Below, piece by piece: positions 8,699 through 16,901 of a stretch of 64,000 nucleotides of DNA. The first letter of the stretch is position 1; each line of letters starts with the position of its first letter. The stretch covers positions 2,791,001-2,855,000 of the forward strand of contig NZ_JPOL01000002.1 in the NCBI RefSeq assembly GCF_000733945.1, in the 5' to 3' direction. The DNA comes from Flavimarina sp. Hel_I_48. Lineage in GTDB: Bacteria; Bacteroidota; Bacteroidia; Flavobacteriales; Flavobacteriaceae. The notes beneath the pieces were generated by a model. It was not told where the DNA came from. It searched no databases and saw only the letters and a list, made by a program, of their open reading frames with translations. The translations under genes and the position numbers were made by a program.

Positions 8699-9316
8699 TT
8701 AGATTGTAAGATCGCCTTTACCTTCACGCACAAGAATAGGTTCGCCAGAGGTAAGATCTATGACGGTAGAAGGGATATTGCCTCCGTAGCCGCCATCTAT
8801 GACAATATCTACTAATTTATCCCATTTTTCAAGGATAAGTTCAGGGTCTGTGGTATATTCTACGACTTCATCTTCATCATAAATAGAAGTGGAAATGATG
8901 GGATTACCCAGTTCACTTACGATTGCGCGCGCAATCTTATTATCTGGAATACGAATTCCCACTGTTTTCTTCTTTTTAAAGACAGTGGGCAGGTTGTTAT
9001 TTCCCTGCAAAATGAAAGTGTATGGGCCTGGCAGCGCGCGTTTCAATACTTTAAATGTGGCAGAATTTATCTGCCTCGCGTAGTCAGATAAATTGCTCAA
9101 ATCCTCACAGATAAATGAAAAATTCGCTTTATCCAGCTTTACGCCCTTAAGTTGGGCAACGCGTTCCAGCGCGCGGTTATTGGTAATGTCACAACCCATA
9201 CCATAAACGGTATCTGTGGGGTAGATAATCACCCCCCCGTCGCGCAAAACCTCGACAATCTTTTTAATTTCCTTGGGACTTGGATTTTCCTCGTACAGTT
9301 TTATGAATTCCGCCAT
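8699..9316 (-). CDS. tsaC: L-threonylcarbamoyladenylate synthase (TsaC/Sua5/YciO family)
   Basis: The 205-residue YrdC-fold protein contains GGVIIYPTDTVYGMGCD (27-43), the nucleotide/substrate pocket signature, and later GIRIPDNKIAR and NPIISTS. It should form threonylcarbamoyl-AMP from threonine, bicarbonate and ATP for TsaD. It has only the YrdC domain and lacks the extra Sua5 C-terminal domain. A YciO-type paralogue of uncertain role is possible, so the symbol is the best guess. The DUF2945 gene lies 54 bases upstream on the same strand. Confidence 0.85.
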   Translation of the reverse strand: MAEFIKLYEENPSPKEIKKIVEVLRDGGVIIYPTDTVYGMGCDITNNRALERVAQLKGVKLDKANFSFICEDLSNLSDYARQINSATFKVLKRALPGPYTFILQGNNNLPTVFKKKKTVGIRIPDNKIARAIVSELGNPIISTSIYDEDEVVEYTTDPELILEKWDKLVDIVIDGGYGGNIPSTVIDLTSGEPILVREGKGDLTI

Positions 9317-9370
9317 TGTTCAAAGGTGTTGTTGTGGGTATTTTGAAAATCTATTATTTCGGTAAGAATG

Positions 9371-9586
9371 CTATGAATCTGCGCGTTCTACCTCGCTTTC
9401 CAGCTTAAGTACGTGATCGCCATCTTCCTGTTCAATATAGAGCGCTTTATTGCCTTCTTCACCTTTCCTTGTGACTTCGTTTCCTTTAATGGTACGTGTT
9501 ACTTTCTTGGTAAATGTGGACTTTACCGTTCCTTCAGCTGTACCGTTTCCCCATTCCCAGGTGACTTTTGTTCCTTCTTTGATCAT
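9371..9586 (-). CDS. DUF2945 / HVA1-type TUDOR-domain small protein
   Basis: The 71-residue charged protein begins IKEGTKVTWEWGNGTAEGTV and continues with KVTRTIKGNEVTRKG and a GNKALYIEQEDGDHVLK segment. This is the pattern of DUF2945 proteins, also called hypervirulence-associated TUDOR-domain proteins. They are cytosolic SH3-like beta barrels with no established biochemical role in bacteria. It is on the same strand as the upstream-read tsaC-like gene and could be co-transcribed with it. Confidence 0.82.
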   Translation of the reverse strand: MIKEGTKVTWEWGNGTAEGTVKSTFTKKVTRTIKGNEVTRKGEEGNKALYIEQEDGDHVLKLESEVERADS

Positions 9587-9615
9587 GATTTTTTTTCTAA
9601 AATTAAATTTTAATT

Positions 9616-9633
9616 GCTGAAACTTTTTTCAGC
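9616..9633. other. Small hairpin in an AT-rich gap
   Basis: GCTGAAA and TTTCAGC face each other around CTTT in the 179-base AT-rich divergent gap before the copper island. It lies in the 5' flank of the DUF2945 gene, so it is a candidate regulatory structure rather than that gene's terminator. Confidence 0.3.
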
Positions 9634-9776
9634 TAACAGAAAATTAACATCATAATACATCAAAAAACAGCAGATTTTTAGCCAAAAAACACCGATTTTC
9701 AAGCGAAAACAACCGTTTTTTAAAAGTATAATTTTGTTTTTCAATATATACTGTGCTATTTATAAGTGGTTTTGAT

Positions 9777-9784
9777 TAATTTTG
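9777..9784 (+). promoter_or_regulatory. TAATTTTG box just before the HYC_CC_PP start codon
   Basis: TAATTTTG matches TAnnTTTG and ends 5 bases before the ATG at 9790. As at 5265, this would give a very short leader or none. It is the only consensus box found upstream of the first copper gene. Confidence 0.4.
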
Positions 9785-9789
9785 CAACT

Positions 9790-10218
9790 ATGAAACAAGG
9801 TTTCCACAATGCAATTTCGCTGCTGATGGCAGTACTGGTTTTAGCCAGTACCTTGTCATTTACGGTAGATATGCACTATTGTGGAGATCATCTGGTCGAT
9901 TTTTCCCTCCTTCAGGCTAAAACCTGTGGAATGGAACCAAAAGTTGAACATCAGTCAAGTACGCCTGATTCCTGTGCGCCCCAAGTTGCCCAGAAATCCT
10001 GCTGTTCAGATAAGCAGTTCAAAGTAGACGGCCAGGAAGATTTAAAGCCATCTTTTACTGATTTTCATGTAAACGAACAGCTTTTTATTGCAAGTTTCGC
10101 CTATTCTTATTTATATCTTTTTGAAGACGTTGAGGTAGATTTCACACCTTTCCAGAAATATAGACCGCCGCATCTTACCCGCGACGTGCAGTTACTGCAC
10201 GAGTCCTTCCTTATTTGA
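9790..10218 (+). CDS. HYC_CC_PP family small protein
   Basis: The 142-residue protein has an N-terminal signal or anchor helix (about 8-26). It then shows the motifs that name the family: HYC (29-31), a cysteine pair CC (71-72), and PP (126-127) near the C-terminus, with further Cys at 46 and 62. The family is found in Bacteroidota next to heavy-metal efflux genes, and here it sits directly upstream of cusA. The Cys and His make metal binding in the envelope plausible, but its function is not established. I use ATG 9790 instead of GTG 9766, because the ATG gives a normal signal sequence. Confidence 0.85.
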   Translation: MKQGFHNAISLLMAVLVLASTLSFTVDMHYCGDHLVDFSLLQAKTCGMEPKVEHQSSTPDSCAPQVAQKSCCSDKQFKVDGQEDLKPSFTDFHVNEQLFIASFAYSYLYLFEDVEVDFTPFQKYRPPHLTRDVQLLHESFLI

Positions 10219-10350
10219 TTTTTGTATTGCGCACACTTTAGTATTGCATTTTCAATACTTCAACGAATGCTTTTTTGCTAACGCGAAACGGCATCTCATC
10301 ACGTAGTTGGTTTTACCATCTATTTAGTCGTACCTCAATACAATTATAAT

Positions 10351-13300
10351 ATGCTGAATAAAAGCATAAAATTCCTGATCGAAAATAAGTTGGTCGCCAT
10401 TCTCCTGCTGGTTATTTTAGTCGGCTGGGGAACTATAAATGCACCATTTAACTGGAATCTTGCCGCCGTAGGACTTCCCAATAATCCCGTTGCCGTAGAT
10501 GCTATTCCTGATATTGGCGAGAACCAGCAGATCGTTTACACAAAATGGCAGGGCCGCTCCCCGCAGGATATTGAAGATCAAATCACGTACCCTTTGACCA
10601 GTACTCTACTGGGCGTTCCTGGGGTAAAAACGGTGCGCAGTTCGTCTATGTTTGGTTTTTCCAGTATTTACATCATTTTTGAGGAAGATGTGGAATTTTA
10701 CTGGAGCCGCAGCCGGATTCTTGAAAAGCTAAACTCCCTTCCCAATGGTCTGCTTCCCGAAGGCGTAAATCCTTCCCTGGGACCAGATGCAACGGGACTT
10801 GGCCAGGTTTTCTGGTACACGCTTGAAGGTCGGGATTCAAAAGGGGAAGTTACCGGGGGCTGGGATTTGCAGGAACTTCGCAGCGTACAGGATTATTATG
10901 TCAAATACGCCCTTTCAGCGGCGAGCGGTGTTTCCGAAGTAGCTTCCATAGGAGGTTATGTGCAGGAATATCAAATCGATGTAAACCCAGAAAAGATGCG
11001 CCAGTACGGTATTGAACTGGAGCAGATCGTAAAAGCGGTCAGGCAGAGCAATCAGGATATTGGCGCACAAACCCTTGAAATCAACAAAGCCGAATATCTG
11101 GTGCGCGGCCTGGGTTATGTCAAATCGATCGAAGATATTGAAAATGCGGTGGTCACTGCACAGGATTTTACCGCATTGCGTATCAAAGACCTCGCCCGGG
11201 TAAGCCTGGGGCCAGCACCACGTCGCGGTATTCTTGATAAAGAAGGTGCTGAGGTCGTGGGTGGGGTGGTAGTGGCACGTTACGGTGCAAATCCCATGGA
11301 AGTGATTACGAATGTCAAAGAAAAAATCAAGGAACTTAGTGCTGGTCTGCCGTCAAAAAAGTTGGCAGATGGGCGTACTTCCCAGCTGACCATCGTTCCG
11401 TTTTATGATCGTTCCAATCTTATTGCGGAAACCCTGGGCACGCTCAACGAGGCGCTTACGCTGGAGATTCTCATTACCGTGCTGGTTATTCTCGTCATGG
11501 TCTTTAACTTACGCGCGTCCATTCTTATTTCCGGTTTGTTGCCCGTGGCGGTACTCATGGTTTTTATTGCGATGAAAACGTTCAATGTGGATGCTAATAT
11601 CGTAGCGCTCTCCGGGATTGCGATCGCTATCGGGACTATGGTTGATGTGGGCGTGATCCTTTCCGAAAATATCATCAGGCACCTGGAAGAAGATGAAAAC
11701 GAATATCCCGAAGGCGGCGGACTTAGTATAGATACGCTAGTTTATAACGCTACCGCGGAAGTTTCCGGAGCGATTTTGACCGCTGTTTTGACCACGATTA
11801 TCAGCTTTATACCGGTTTTTACCTTGGTAGGGGCAGAGGGCAAACTCTTCCGGCCGCTGGCGTTTACGAAGACCATGGCGCTTACCGCTTCCATTATCGT
11901 GGCACTTTTTATCATTCCGCCATTTGCGGCAATGCTCTTTAAAAAACGCAAATTACGGTCGGTTTTTCGGTATATTTCACCTGTTTTTCTGCTTGTTTCG
12001 GGCATTTTTGCCCTATGCTACGGCTATTGGTTAGGTGCGGTATTGATTCTTTTTGCGGCGATTTCCATACTGGTTTTACGCCATTTGCTTCCGCGAAAGC
12101 GTGCCGGTCAGCTAAGAAATGGAATTGCTATTACCACGATTGTTATTTTATTGGCCGAATACTGGCGCCCCCTCGGTTTTGACCGCGGTATTTTTATGAA
12201 CCTGATCGTCGTTGCCATTATTTGCTTTGGCCTGCTGGGCATTTTCTGGCTGTTTCTCAGCTATTACACGCGTATTTTGCGCTGGGCGCTGCGTAATAAG
12301 TTGGTATTTCTTTCCATTCCCACGGTCATTATTATCTTTGGCGTCCTTATTATGCTCAATACCGGGAAAGAATTTATGCCGGCGCTCAATGAGGGCACTT
12401 TTTTGCTCATGCCCACCTCGCTGCCGCACGCCGGTGTGGAGGAAAATAAGCGGGTGCTGCAGCAGCTTGATATGGCCGTGGCTTCGATCCCTGAAATTGA
12501 AACCGTGGTGGGAAAAGCCGGCCGAACCGAATCTGCCCTTGATCCCGCGCCACTTTCCATGTATGAGAATATTATTCAATATGCTTCAGAATATAAGCGC
12601 AACGAACAAGGGAATCGCCAGCGCTACCGCGTCAATGAAGACGGTTTGTTCTTACTGAAAAATGGTTCCCTTTTCCTCAATAAAAACCTGGAAATCACTG
12701 AAAATGCCCTAAAATCGGCAGAAAATTCGGGTAAAACAGTACTAAAATCGGCAAAACTGGAAGAAAACCAACTCATACCGGATGAGGATGGCGCATATTT
12801 TCGCAATTGGCGTCCAGAAATCAACAGTCCAGATGATATCTGGAACGAAATCTCAAATGCCACACGCTTACCGGGAATTACGTCGGCGCCTAAACTGCAG
12901 CCCATTGAAACCCGTCTGGTCATGCTTCAAACCGGAATGCGCGCTCCCATGGGAATCAAGGTAAAAGGGCAAAACCTAAAGGAAATAGAAGCATTTGGGC
13001 TTCAACTGGAAACTCTTTTAAAACAAGCCGAAGGGGTAAAAAGTGAGGCCGTTTTTGCAGATCGTATCGTGGGGAAACCGTATTTGCTTATTGATATCAA
13101 ACGGGAACGCCTTGCACGTTATGGGATCACGATCCAGGAGGTGCAAGAGGTACTTGAAGTGGCCGTGGGCGGTATGCAACTTACGCAAACCGTAGAAGGG
13201 CGTGAACGTTATGGCGTGCGGGTACGTTACCCACGTGAGCTGCGTGAAAATCCTGATGACCTCAAAAATATCTATGTGCCCGTGGCGGGCGGCGCTCCCG

Positions 13301-14148
13301 TGCCGCTTGACGAACTCGTGGAAATTCGCTATGAGCAGGGACCGCAGGTGATCAAGAGTGAAGATACGTTTCTGGTAGGCTACGTACTTTTTGATAAAAA
13401 AGATGGCTACGCCGAAGTAAACGTGGTAGAAAATGCCCAGGCGCTGCTTCAGCAGAAAATAAGCGCTGGCGAACTCGTAGTGCCAAAGGGTATCAGTTAT
13501 AAGTTCACGGGAACCTATGAAAACCAGTTACGCGCGGAAAAAACGCTTTCTTTTGTCGTACCGCTGGCGCTGGTGATTATTTTTCTGATCCTGTATTTTC
13601 AGTTTAGATCTGTGGCGACTTCCCTTATGGTGTTTTCGGGAATTGCGGTTGCTTTTGCCGGTGGCTTTTTAATGATCTGGTTATATGGTGAGAATTGGTT
13701 TTTGAACTTCAATTTTTTTGGAGAAAACCTGCGCGATCTCTTTCAAATGCACACGATCAATTTAAGTGTCGCGGTATGGGTGGGATTCATCGCCCTTTTT
13801 GGTATTGCCACAGATGACGGCGTGGTCATGGCGACGTATCTCACGCAGACTTTTGATAAAAACAGTCCGCAGGATAAACAGGAAATCCGTGATTCCATCG
13901 TAGAAGCGGGGGAAAAACGCATTCGGCCCTGTTTGATGACCACGGCCACCACGATCCTGGCGCTGCTTCCCGTGCTTACTTCTTCCGGTCGTGGGAGTGA
14001 TATTATGATCCCCATGGCGATACCCAGTTTTGGCGGGATGCTTATCGCGCTGATTACGCTGTTTGTAGTTCCCGTTCTGTTTAGCTGGAAAAAGGAGCTT
14101 ATGTTGAATAAAATCCCCCTGACCCCAAAAGGAGGGACTAAAAATTGA
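10351..14148 (+). CDS. cusA: CusA/CzcA-type heavy-metal efflux RND permease
   Basis: The 1265-residue proton-driven pump should export Cu(I)/Ag(I) from the periplasm through a CusB-TolC channel. TM1 is at about 14-30. The proton-relay helix GTMVDVGVILSEN is at about 428-440, and GIATDDGVVMATY at about 1150. MLQTGMRAPMGIKVKG holds the methionine aligned with a Cu-binding Met of CusA. It is about 200 residues longer than E. coli CusA. The extra length is a hydrophobic block (about 535-640, several added TM segments) and a charged periplasmic insert (about 745-810). The last residues (IPLTPKGGT) are encoded by a GC-rich repeat element. Copper is favoured over zinc because of the neighbours. Confidence 0.94.
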   Translation: MLNKSIKFLIENKLVAILLLVILVGWGTINAPFNWNLAAVGLPNNPVAVDAIPDIGENQQIVYTKWQGRSPQDIEDQITYPLTSTLLGVPGVKTVRSSSMFGFSSIYIIFEEDVEFYWSRSRILEKLNSLPNGLLPEGVNPSLGPDATGLGQVFWYTLEGRDSKGEVTGGWDLQELRSVQDYYVKYALSAASGVSEVASIGGYVQEYQIDVNPEKMRQYGIELEQIVKAVRQSNQDIGAQTLEINKAEYLVRGLGYVKSIEDIENAVVTAQDFTALRIKDLARVSLGPAPRRGILDKEGAEVVGGVVVARYGANPMEVITNVKEKIKELSAGLPSKKLADGRTSQLTIVPFYDRSNLIAETLGTLNEALTLEILITVLVILVMVFNLRASILISGLLPVAVLMVFIAMKTFNVDANIVALSGIAIAIGTMVDVGVILSENIIRHLEEDENEYPEGGGLSIDTLVYNATAEVSGAILTAVLTTIISFIPVFTLVGAEGKLFRPLAFTKTMALTASIIVALFIIPPFAAMLFKKRKLRSVFRYISPVFLLVSGIFALCYGYWLGAVLILFAAISILVLRHLLPRKRAGQLRNGIAITTIVILLAEYWRPLGFDRGIFMNLIVVAIICFGLLGIFWLFLSYYTRILRWALRNKLVFLSIPTVIIIFGVLIMLNTGKEFMPALNEGTFLLMPTSLPHAGVEENKRVLQQLDMAVASIPEIETVVGKAGRTESALDPAPLSMYENIIQYASEYKRNEQGNRQRYRVNEDGLFLLKNGSLFLNKNLEITENALKSAENSGKTVLKSAKLEENQLIPDEDGAYFRNWRPEINSPDDIWNEISNATRLPGITSAPKLQPIETRLVMLQTGMRAPMGIKVKGQNLKEIEAFGLQLETLLKQAEGVKSEAVFADRIVGKPYLLIDIKRERLARYGITIQEVQEVLEVAVGGMQLTQTVEGRERYGVRVRYPRELRENPDDLKNIYVPVAGGAPVPLDELVEIRYEQGPQVIKSEDTFLVGYVLFDKKDGYAEVNVVENAQALLQQKISAGELVVPKGISYKFTGTYENQLRAEKTLSFVVPLALVIIFLILYFQFRSVATSLMVFSGIAVAFAGGFLMIWLYGENWFLNFNFFGENLRDLFQMHTINLSVAVWVGFIALFGIATDDGVVMATYLTQTFDKNSPQDKQEIRDSIVEAGEKRIRPCLMTTATTILALLPVLTSSGRGSDIMIPMAIPSFGGMLIALITLFVVPVLFSWKKELMLNKIPLTPKGGTKN
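14114..14137. repeat. GC-rich palindromic repeat, copy B (3' end of cusA)
   Basis: The 24-base element starts TCCCCCT and ends GGAGGGA. It matches the reverse-complement pattern of the copies at 4061 and 18737. It lies inside the cusA reading frame and encodes part of its C-terminal tail, a few codons before the TGA. Confidence 0.6.
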
Positions 14149-14158
14149 AGAAAAGTTT

Positions 14159-14288
14159 GTCACTTCGAGTGCGCGACGGCAGGAGCGTGTATTGAGAAGA
14201 GATAGTAATATAGAACGAAAGTGCAAAAACGCTTTTCGATACAATTTTTAATCACGCTATCGCTGCATTAAAAACCACTCGAAGTGAC
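14159..14288. repeat. 130-bp inverted-repeat element, copy 1
   Basis: The ends are perfect inverted repeats: GTCACTTCGAGTG at 14159-14171 and CACTCGAAGTGAC at 14276-14288. A second nested pair lies inside (GTATTGAGAAG against CTTTTCGATAC). It has no ORF or transposase and resembles a MITE-like or REP-like intergenic element. Nearly identical to copy 2. Confidence 0.9.
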
Positions 14289-14393
14289 CTGGTGATTGTT
14301 TAAAATATTTTCAATAATCCTTAAAAAAATAAACAAAACGTCAAATAAAACCTGAAAGAAGTCGTCTTGAAAATGAAAAATGCAAACCAGATT
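14289..14393. repeat. Spacer that is a decayed copy of the tolC upstream/start region
   Basis: The bases after copy 1 (GTTTAA..TATTTT.AATAAT, then AAACAAAACGTCA.ATAAAA) match those after copy 2, which carry the first codons of the tolC reading frame. The repeated unit is therefore about 235 bp, element plus flank. In this copy the position of the ATG at 14562 reads ATA (14329). Confidence 0.65.
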
Positions 14394-14523
14394 GTCACTT
14401 CGAGTGCGCGACGGCAGGAGCGTGTATTGAGAAGAGATAGTAATATAGAACGAAAGTGCAAAAACGCTTCTCGATACAATTTTTAATCACGCTATCGCTG
14501 CATTAAAAACCACTCGAAGGGAC
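14394..14523. repeat. 130-bp inverted-repeat element, copy 2
   Basis: Same length and sequence as copy 1 apart from a few substitutions, for example CTTCTCGATAC inside, which improves the inner stem, and GAAGGGAC at the right end, which breaks the outer stem. It is 235 bp downstream of copy 1. With copy 1 and the spacer it fills the gap between cusA and tolC. Confidence 0.9.
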
Positions 14524-14615
14524 CAGCTGAGCGTTTAATGTATTTTAAATAATATCACAAAATGAACAAAAACGTCATAAAAACGACCGTTTTGAGTAGA
14601 ATATCAAGGTGTAAA

Positions 14616-15836
14616 ATGATAAAAGAGTTGTCGATTTATCTCTTCTCTTTTCTCGTTTTTAATTCTATTTCTGCGCAGGAACTGCAATCGTATATTGAAG
14701 AAGGGCAGCAAAATAATTTACAGATCCAGGCTTTTGAGATCCGGTATGCGACGGCTTTGGAAAAAGTCAATGAAGTGAGTCTGAGCAATACGGAATTGAG
14801 TGCGGGTTATTTTGCAAGTGCGCCAGAAACACGTACTGGCCCGCAGGTGGCGCGGTTTTCTGTGCGGCAAATGTTACCGTGGTTCGGTAGCCTTGCGGCA
14901 CAGAGAAAGTCGGCAGGAGCGGCGGCTGCTTCAGAGCAAGCGGAAATTGCAATCACCAAACGGAAAATAGGCTTGAATGTGGCCAGCGCGTATTATACTT
15001 TATATACTTTGACCGCTAAGCAGCAGGTACTTCAAGCGCAGATGGAGTTGCTGCAGCGCTATGAAGAACTCGCGCTGACTTCTGTAGAAGTGGGCAAAGC
15101 TTCTGTGGTAGATGTGTTGAAATTGCAAATTCGGCAAAACGGATTACAGCAACAAAAAGAGATTCTGGCACAGGACTATCAGGCTGAAAAAGTACGTTTT
15201 AATGCGTTGCTAAACCGTGATCAAAAGCTGGAAATCGTGCTAGCTGATACGCTTTTTATCCCGAAGGAGAATTTTATGGAAAACGGAGAAAATCTTTCTA
15301 TCAATCCAGAAATTCTTAAATACGATACCTTGTACGAAGCGGTGACCCAGGAAGAACTGGCCAACAGAAAAAGTGCCCAACCCATGCTTGGCGTTGGACT
15401 GGATTATATTCCGGTTGCAGAGCGGCCAGAAATGGCCATGAGTGATAACGGTAAAGATATTTTGATGCCCATGCTCTCGGTTTCCATCCCGCTTTTCAAT
15501 AACAGTTATTCTTCAAAAAGTAAACAAAATGAGTTGCGGCAAAACGAACTACTGACGCAAAAAAACAATCGGTTAAATGAATTAAACATCCTTTTAGCCG
15601 AAGCAAAAAGTAGCTTGAAATCGGCTAAAATCAGCTATTTTATACAGGAAAACAACCTAAAACAAGCTAAAAATGCCGAAGAAATCCTATTAAAAAATTA
15701 CGAGACCGGCACGATAGATTTTAATGACGTGCTGGATATTCAAGAGTTGCAATTGCAGTTACTGGTGGAGCAGCTCGATGCGGTAGAACGCTATTTTAGT
15801 CAGGCAGCTGTTATTAACTATTTAACCCAGGTCTAA
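14616..15836 (+). CDS. TolC-family outer-membrane efflux protein (CusC/CzcC-like)
   Basis: This is the outer-membrane channel of the RND pump. From ATG 14616 the product is 406 residues and begins with a clean signal peptide (MIKELSIYLFSFLVFN, cleavage after SISAQ). The in-frame ATG at 14562 would add 18 polar residues in front, is part of the duplicated repeat region, and is less likely. The rest is long amphipathic helices in two repeats (Gln-, Asn- and Leu-rich, for example about residues 80-200 and 300-400) as in the TolC fold. It overlaps the next gene by one base (TAATG), so the regulator is translationally coupled to it. Confidence 0.9.
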   Translation: MIKELSIYLFSFLVFNSISAQELQSYIEEGQQNNLQIQAFEIRYATALEKVNEVSLSNTELSAGYFASAPETRTGPQVARFSVRQMLPWFGSLAAQRKSAGAAAASEQAEIAITKRKIGLNVASAYYTLYTLTAKQQVLQAQMELLQRYEELALTSVEVGKASVVDVLKLQIRQNGLQQQKEILAQDYQAEKVRFNALLNRDQKLEIVLADTLFIPKENFMENGENLSINPEILKYDTLYEAVTQEELANRKSAQPMLGVGLDYIPVAERPEMAMSDNGKDILMPMLSVSIPLFNNSYSSKSKQNELRQNELLTQKNNRLNELNILLAEAKSSLKSAKISYFIQENNLKQAKNAEEILLKNYETGTIDFNDVLDIQELQLQLLVEQLDAVERYFSQAAVINYLTQV

Positions 15837-16399
15837 TGGAAAAAACGATATACGTAAAAAACATGGTCTGCGACCGGTGCATCAAAGTGCTGCGGGATGA
15901 ACTGCAAAAAATTTCAGTAGAAGTTATCCAGATCAAACTGGGGGAAATACAGGTAAATCTTAAAAAAGGACAGCAAGATCAACTGGTCAAAGTGGTGGAA
16001 GATAATGGATTTTCAATCATAGATTCTGAACCCTTAAGAATTGTGGAACAGGTCAAAATCACACTGGTAAAACTGCTTGATGAACTGCCTTTGATCCTGC
16101 ACGAGAACCTTTCGGTTTATCTTTCAAAAAAGCTCAATCAGGATTACGCTAAAGTAAGCAAGGTTTTTTCGGTCACCGAAAAAATCACCATTGAGAAGTA
16201 TTTTATCAAACTTAAAATTGAAAAGGTAAAAGAACTTATTCAGGCAAATACGCAAAATTTTAGCGAAATAAGTCAGCTGCTTGACTATAGTAACGCAAAC
16301 CATTTGAGCCGACAGTTTAAGAAGGAAACGGGAATGTCACTTTCAATGTATAAAAGCCAACAGGAAAATTTTAGAAATTCTTTAGACCAAATTGTATAG
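15836..16399 (+). CDS. HMA-domain/AraC-type HTH fusion, probable copper-responsive regulator
   Basis: The 187-residue protein has two parts. Residues 1-70 resemble a heavy-metal-associated domain with VKNMVCDRC (8-15), where Cys12 and Cys15 are the expected metal ligands. Residues about 90-185 are an AraC/XylS DNA-binding domain: LSVYLSKKLNQDYAKVSKVF, then ITIEKYFIKLKIEKVKELI and a second HTH ending HLSRQFKKETGMSLSMYK. I infer that Cu(I) binding to the HMA part controls transcription of this island. Similar small fusions occur in Bacteroidota metal loci, but I know of no characterised one. It is coupled to tolC. Confidence 0.85.
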   Translation: MEKTIYVKNMVCDRCIKVLRDELQKISVEVIQIKLGEIQVNLKKGQQDQLVKVVEDNGFSIIDSEPLRIVEQVKITLVKLLDELPLILHENLSVYLSKKLNQDYAKVSKVFSVTEKITIEKYFIKLKIEKVKELIQANTQNFSEISQLLDYSNANHLSRQFKKETGMSLSMYKSQQENFRNSLDQIV

Positions 16400-16482
16400 A
16401 TATACGCCATAATTATACTCCTAATGCTCAGGTTAGCTACTTAATTTTATAATTAATTATTAGTAACCATAAATCAAAAACA

Positions 16483-16806
16483 ATGAAAAATTCCAAACTT
16501 ATTGAAAGTCTTTTGAACTGTGTAAGTCATTGCAATTACTGCGCAGATGCCTGCCTTTCTGAAGAAAACATCAAAATGATGGTTGACTGTATCAGGACAG
16601 ACCGTGCATGTGCAGAAGTCTGTAACACAACCGCAAAGTTACTTGCCAGCAATTATGCTAACGTTGATGAATTAGTAGCGTTTTGCAAGTCTGTATGTGA
16701 ACAATGTGCCGAAGAATGTGGCAATCACGACCATGACCATTGTCAATCTTGTGCGGAAGCTTGTACAACATGCGCTGAAGCCTGCGCAGAATATTTGAAT
16801 CAATAA
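16483..16806 (+). CDS. Four-helix-bundle copper-binding protein (DUF326/Csp-like), 16 cysteines
   Basis: The 107-residue protein has 16 Cys, most in CxxxC or CxxC spacing on helices: 13, 17, 20, 24, 36, 43, 47, 68, 72, 75, 79, 87, 90, 94, 97 and 101. A HDHDH stretch is at 82-86. This is the pattern of DUF326 proteins and the copper storage proteins Csp, which pack many Cu(I) ions inside a helical bundle. It has no signal peptide and should be cytosolic (Csp3-like). It probably buffers copper not yet exported. A hairpin with a T-run follows, so it can be transcribed alone. Confidence 0.9.
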   Translation: MKNSKLIESLLNCVSHCNYCADACLSEENIKMMVDCIRTDRACAEVCNTTAKLLASNYANVDELVAFCKSVCEQCAEECGNHDHDHCQSCAEACTTCAEACAEYLNQ

Positions 16807-16815
16807 AAGAATAAC

Positions 16816-16866
16816 CTGCAGAGGATGCGTCTTCACAAGAAACGTCCTCTGCAGATTCTTTTTTAA
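16816..16866 (+). terminator. Intrinsic terminator after the 16-Cys protein
   Basis: CTGCAGAGGA (16816-16825) pairs perfectly with TCCTCTGCAG (16845-16854), with a further imperfect inner stem, and is followed by ATTCTTTTTT. Confidence 0.85.
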
Positions 16867-16901
16867 AAGAACTTAGAATAGCGCAATTTAATACGCATAG
16901 C

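Noticed and set aside
14159..14523. Possible CRISPR array or insertion sequence
   Set aside because: Only two copies of 130 bp with a related spacer, no 25-40 bp repeat series and no transposase gene. A duplicated intergenic element explains it better.
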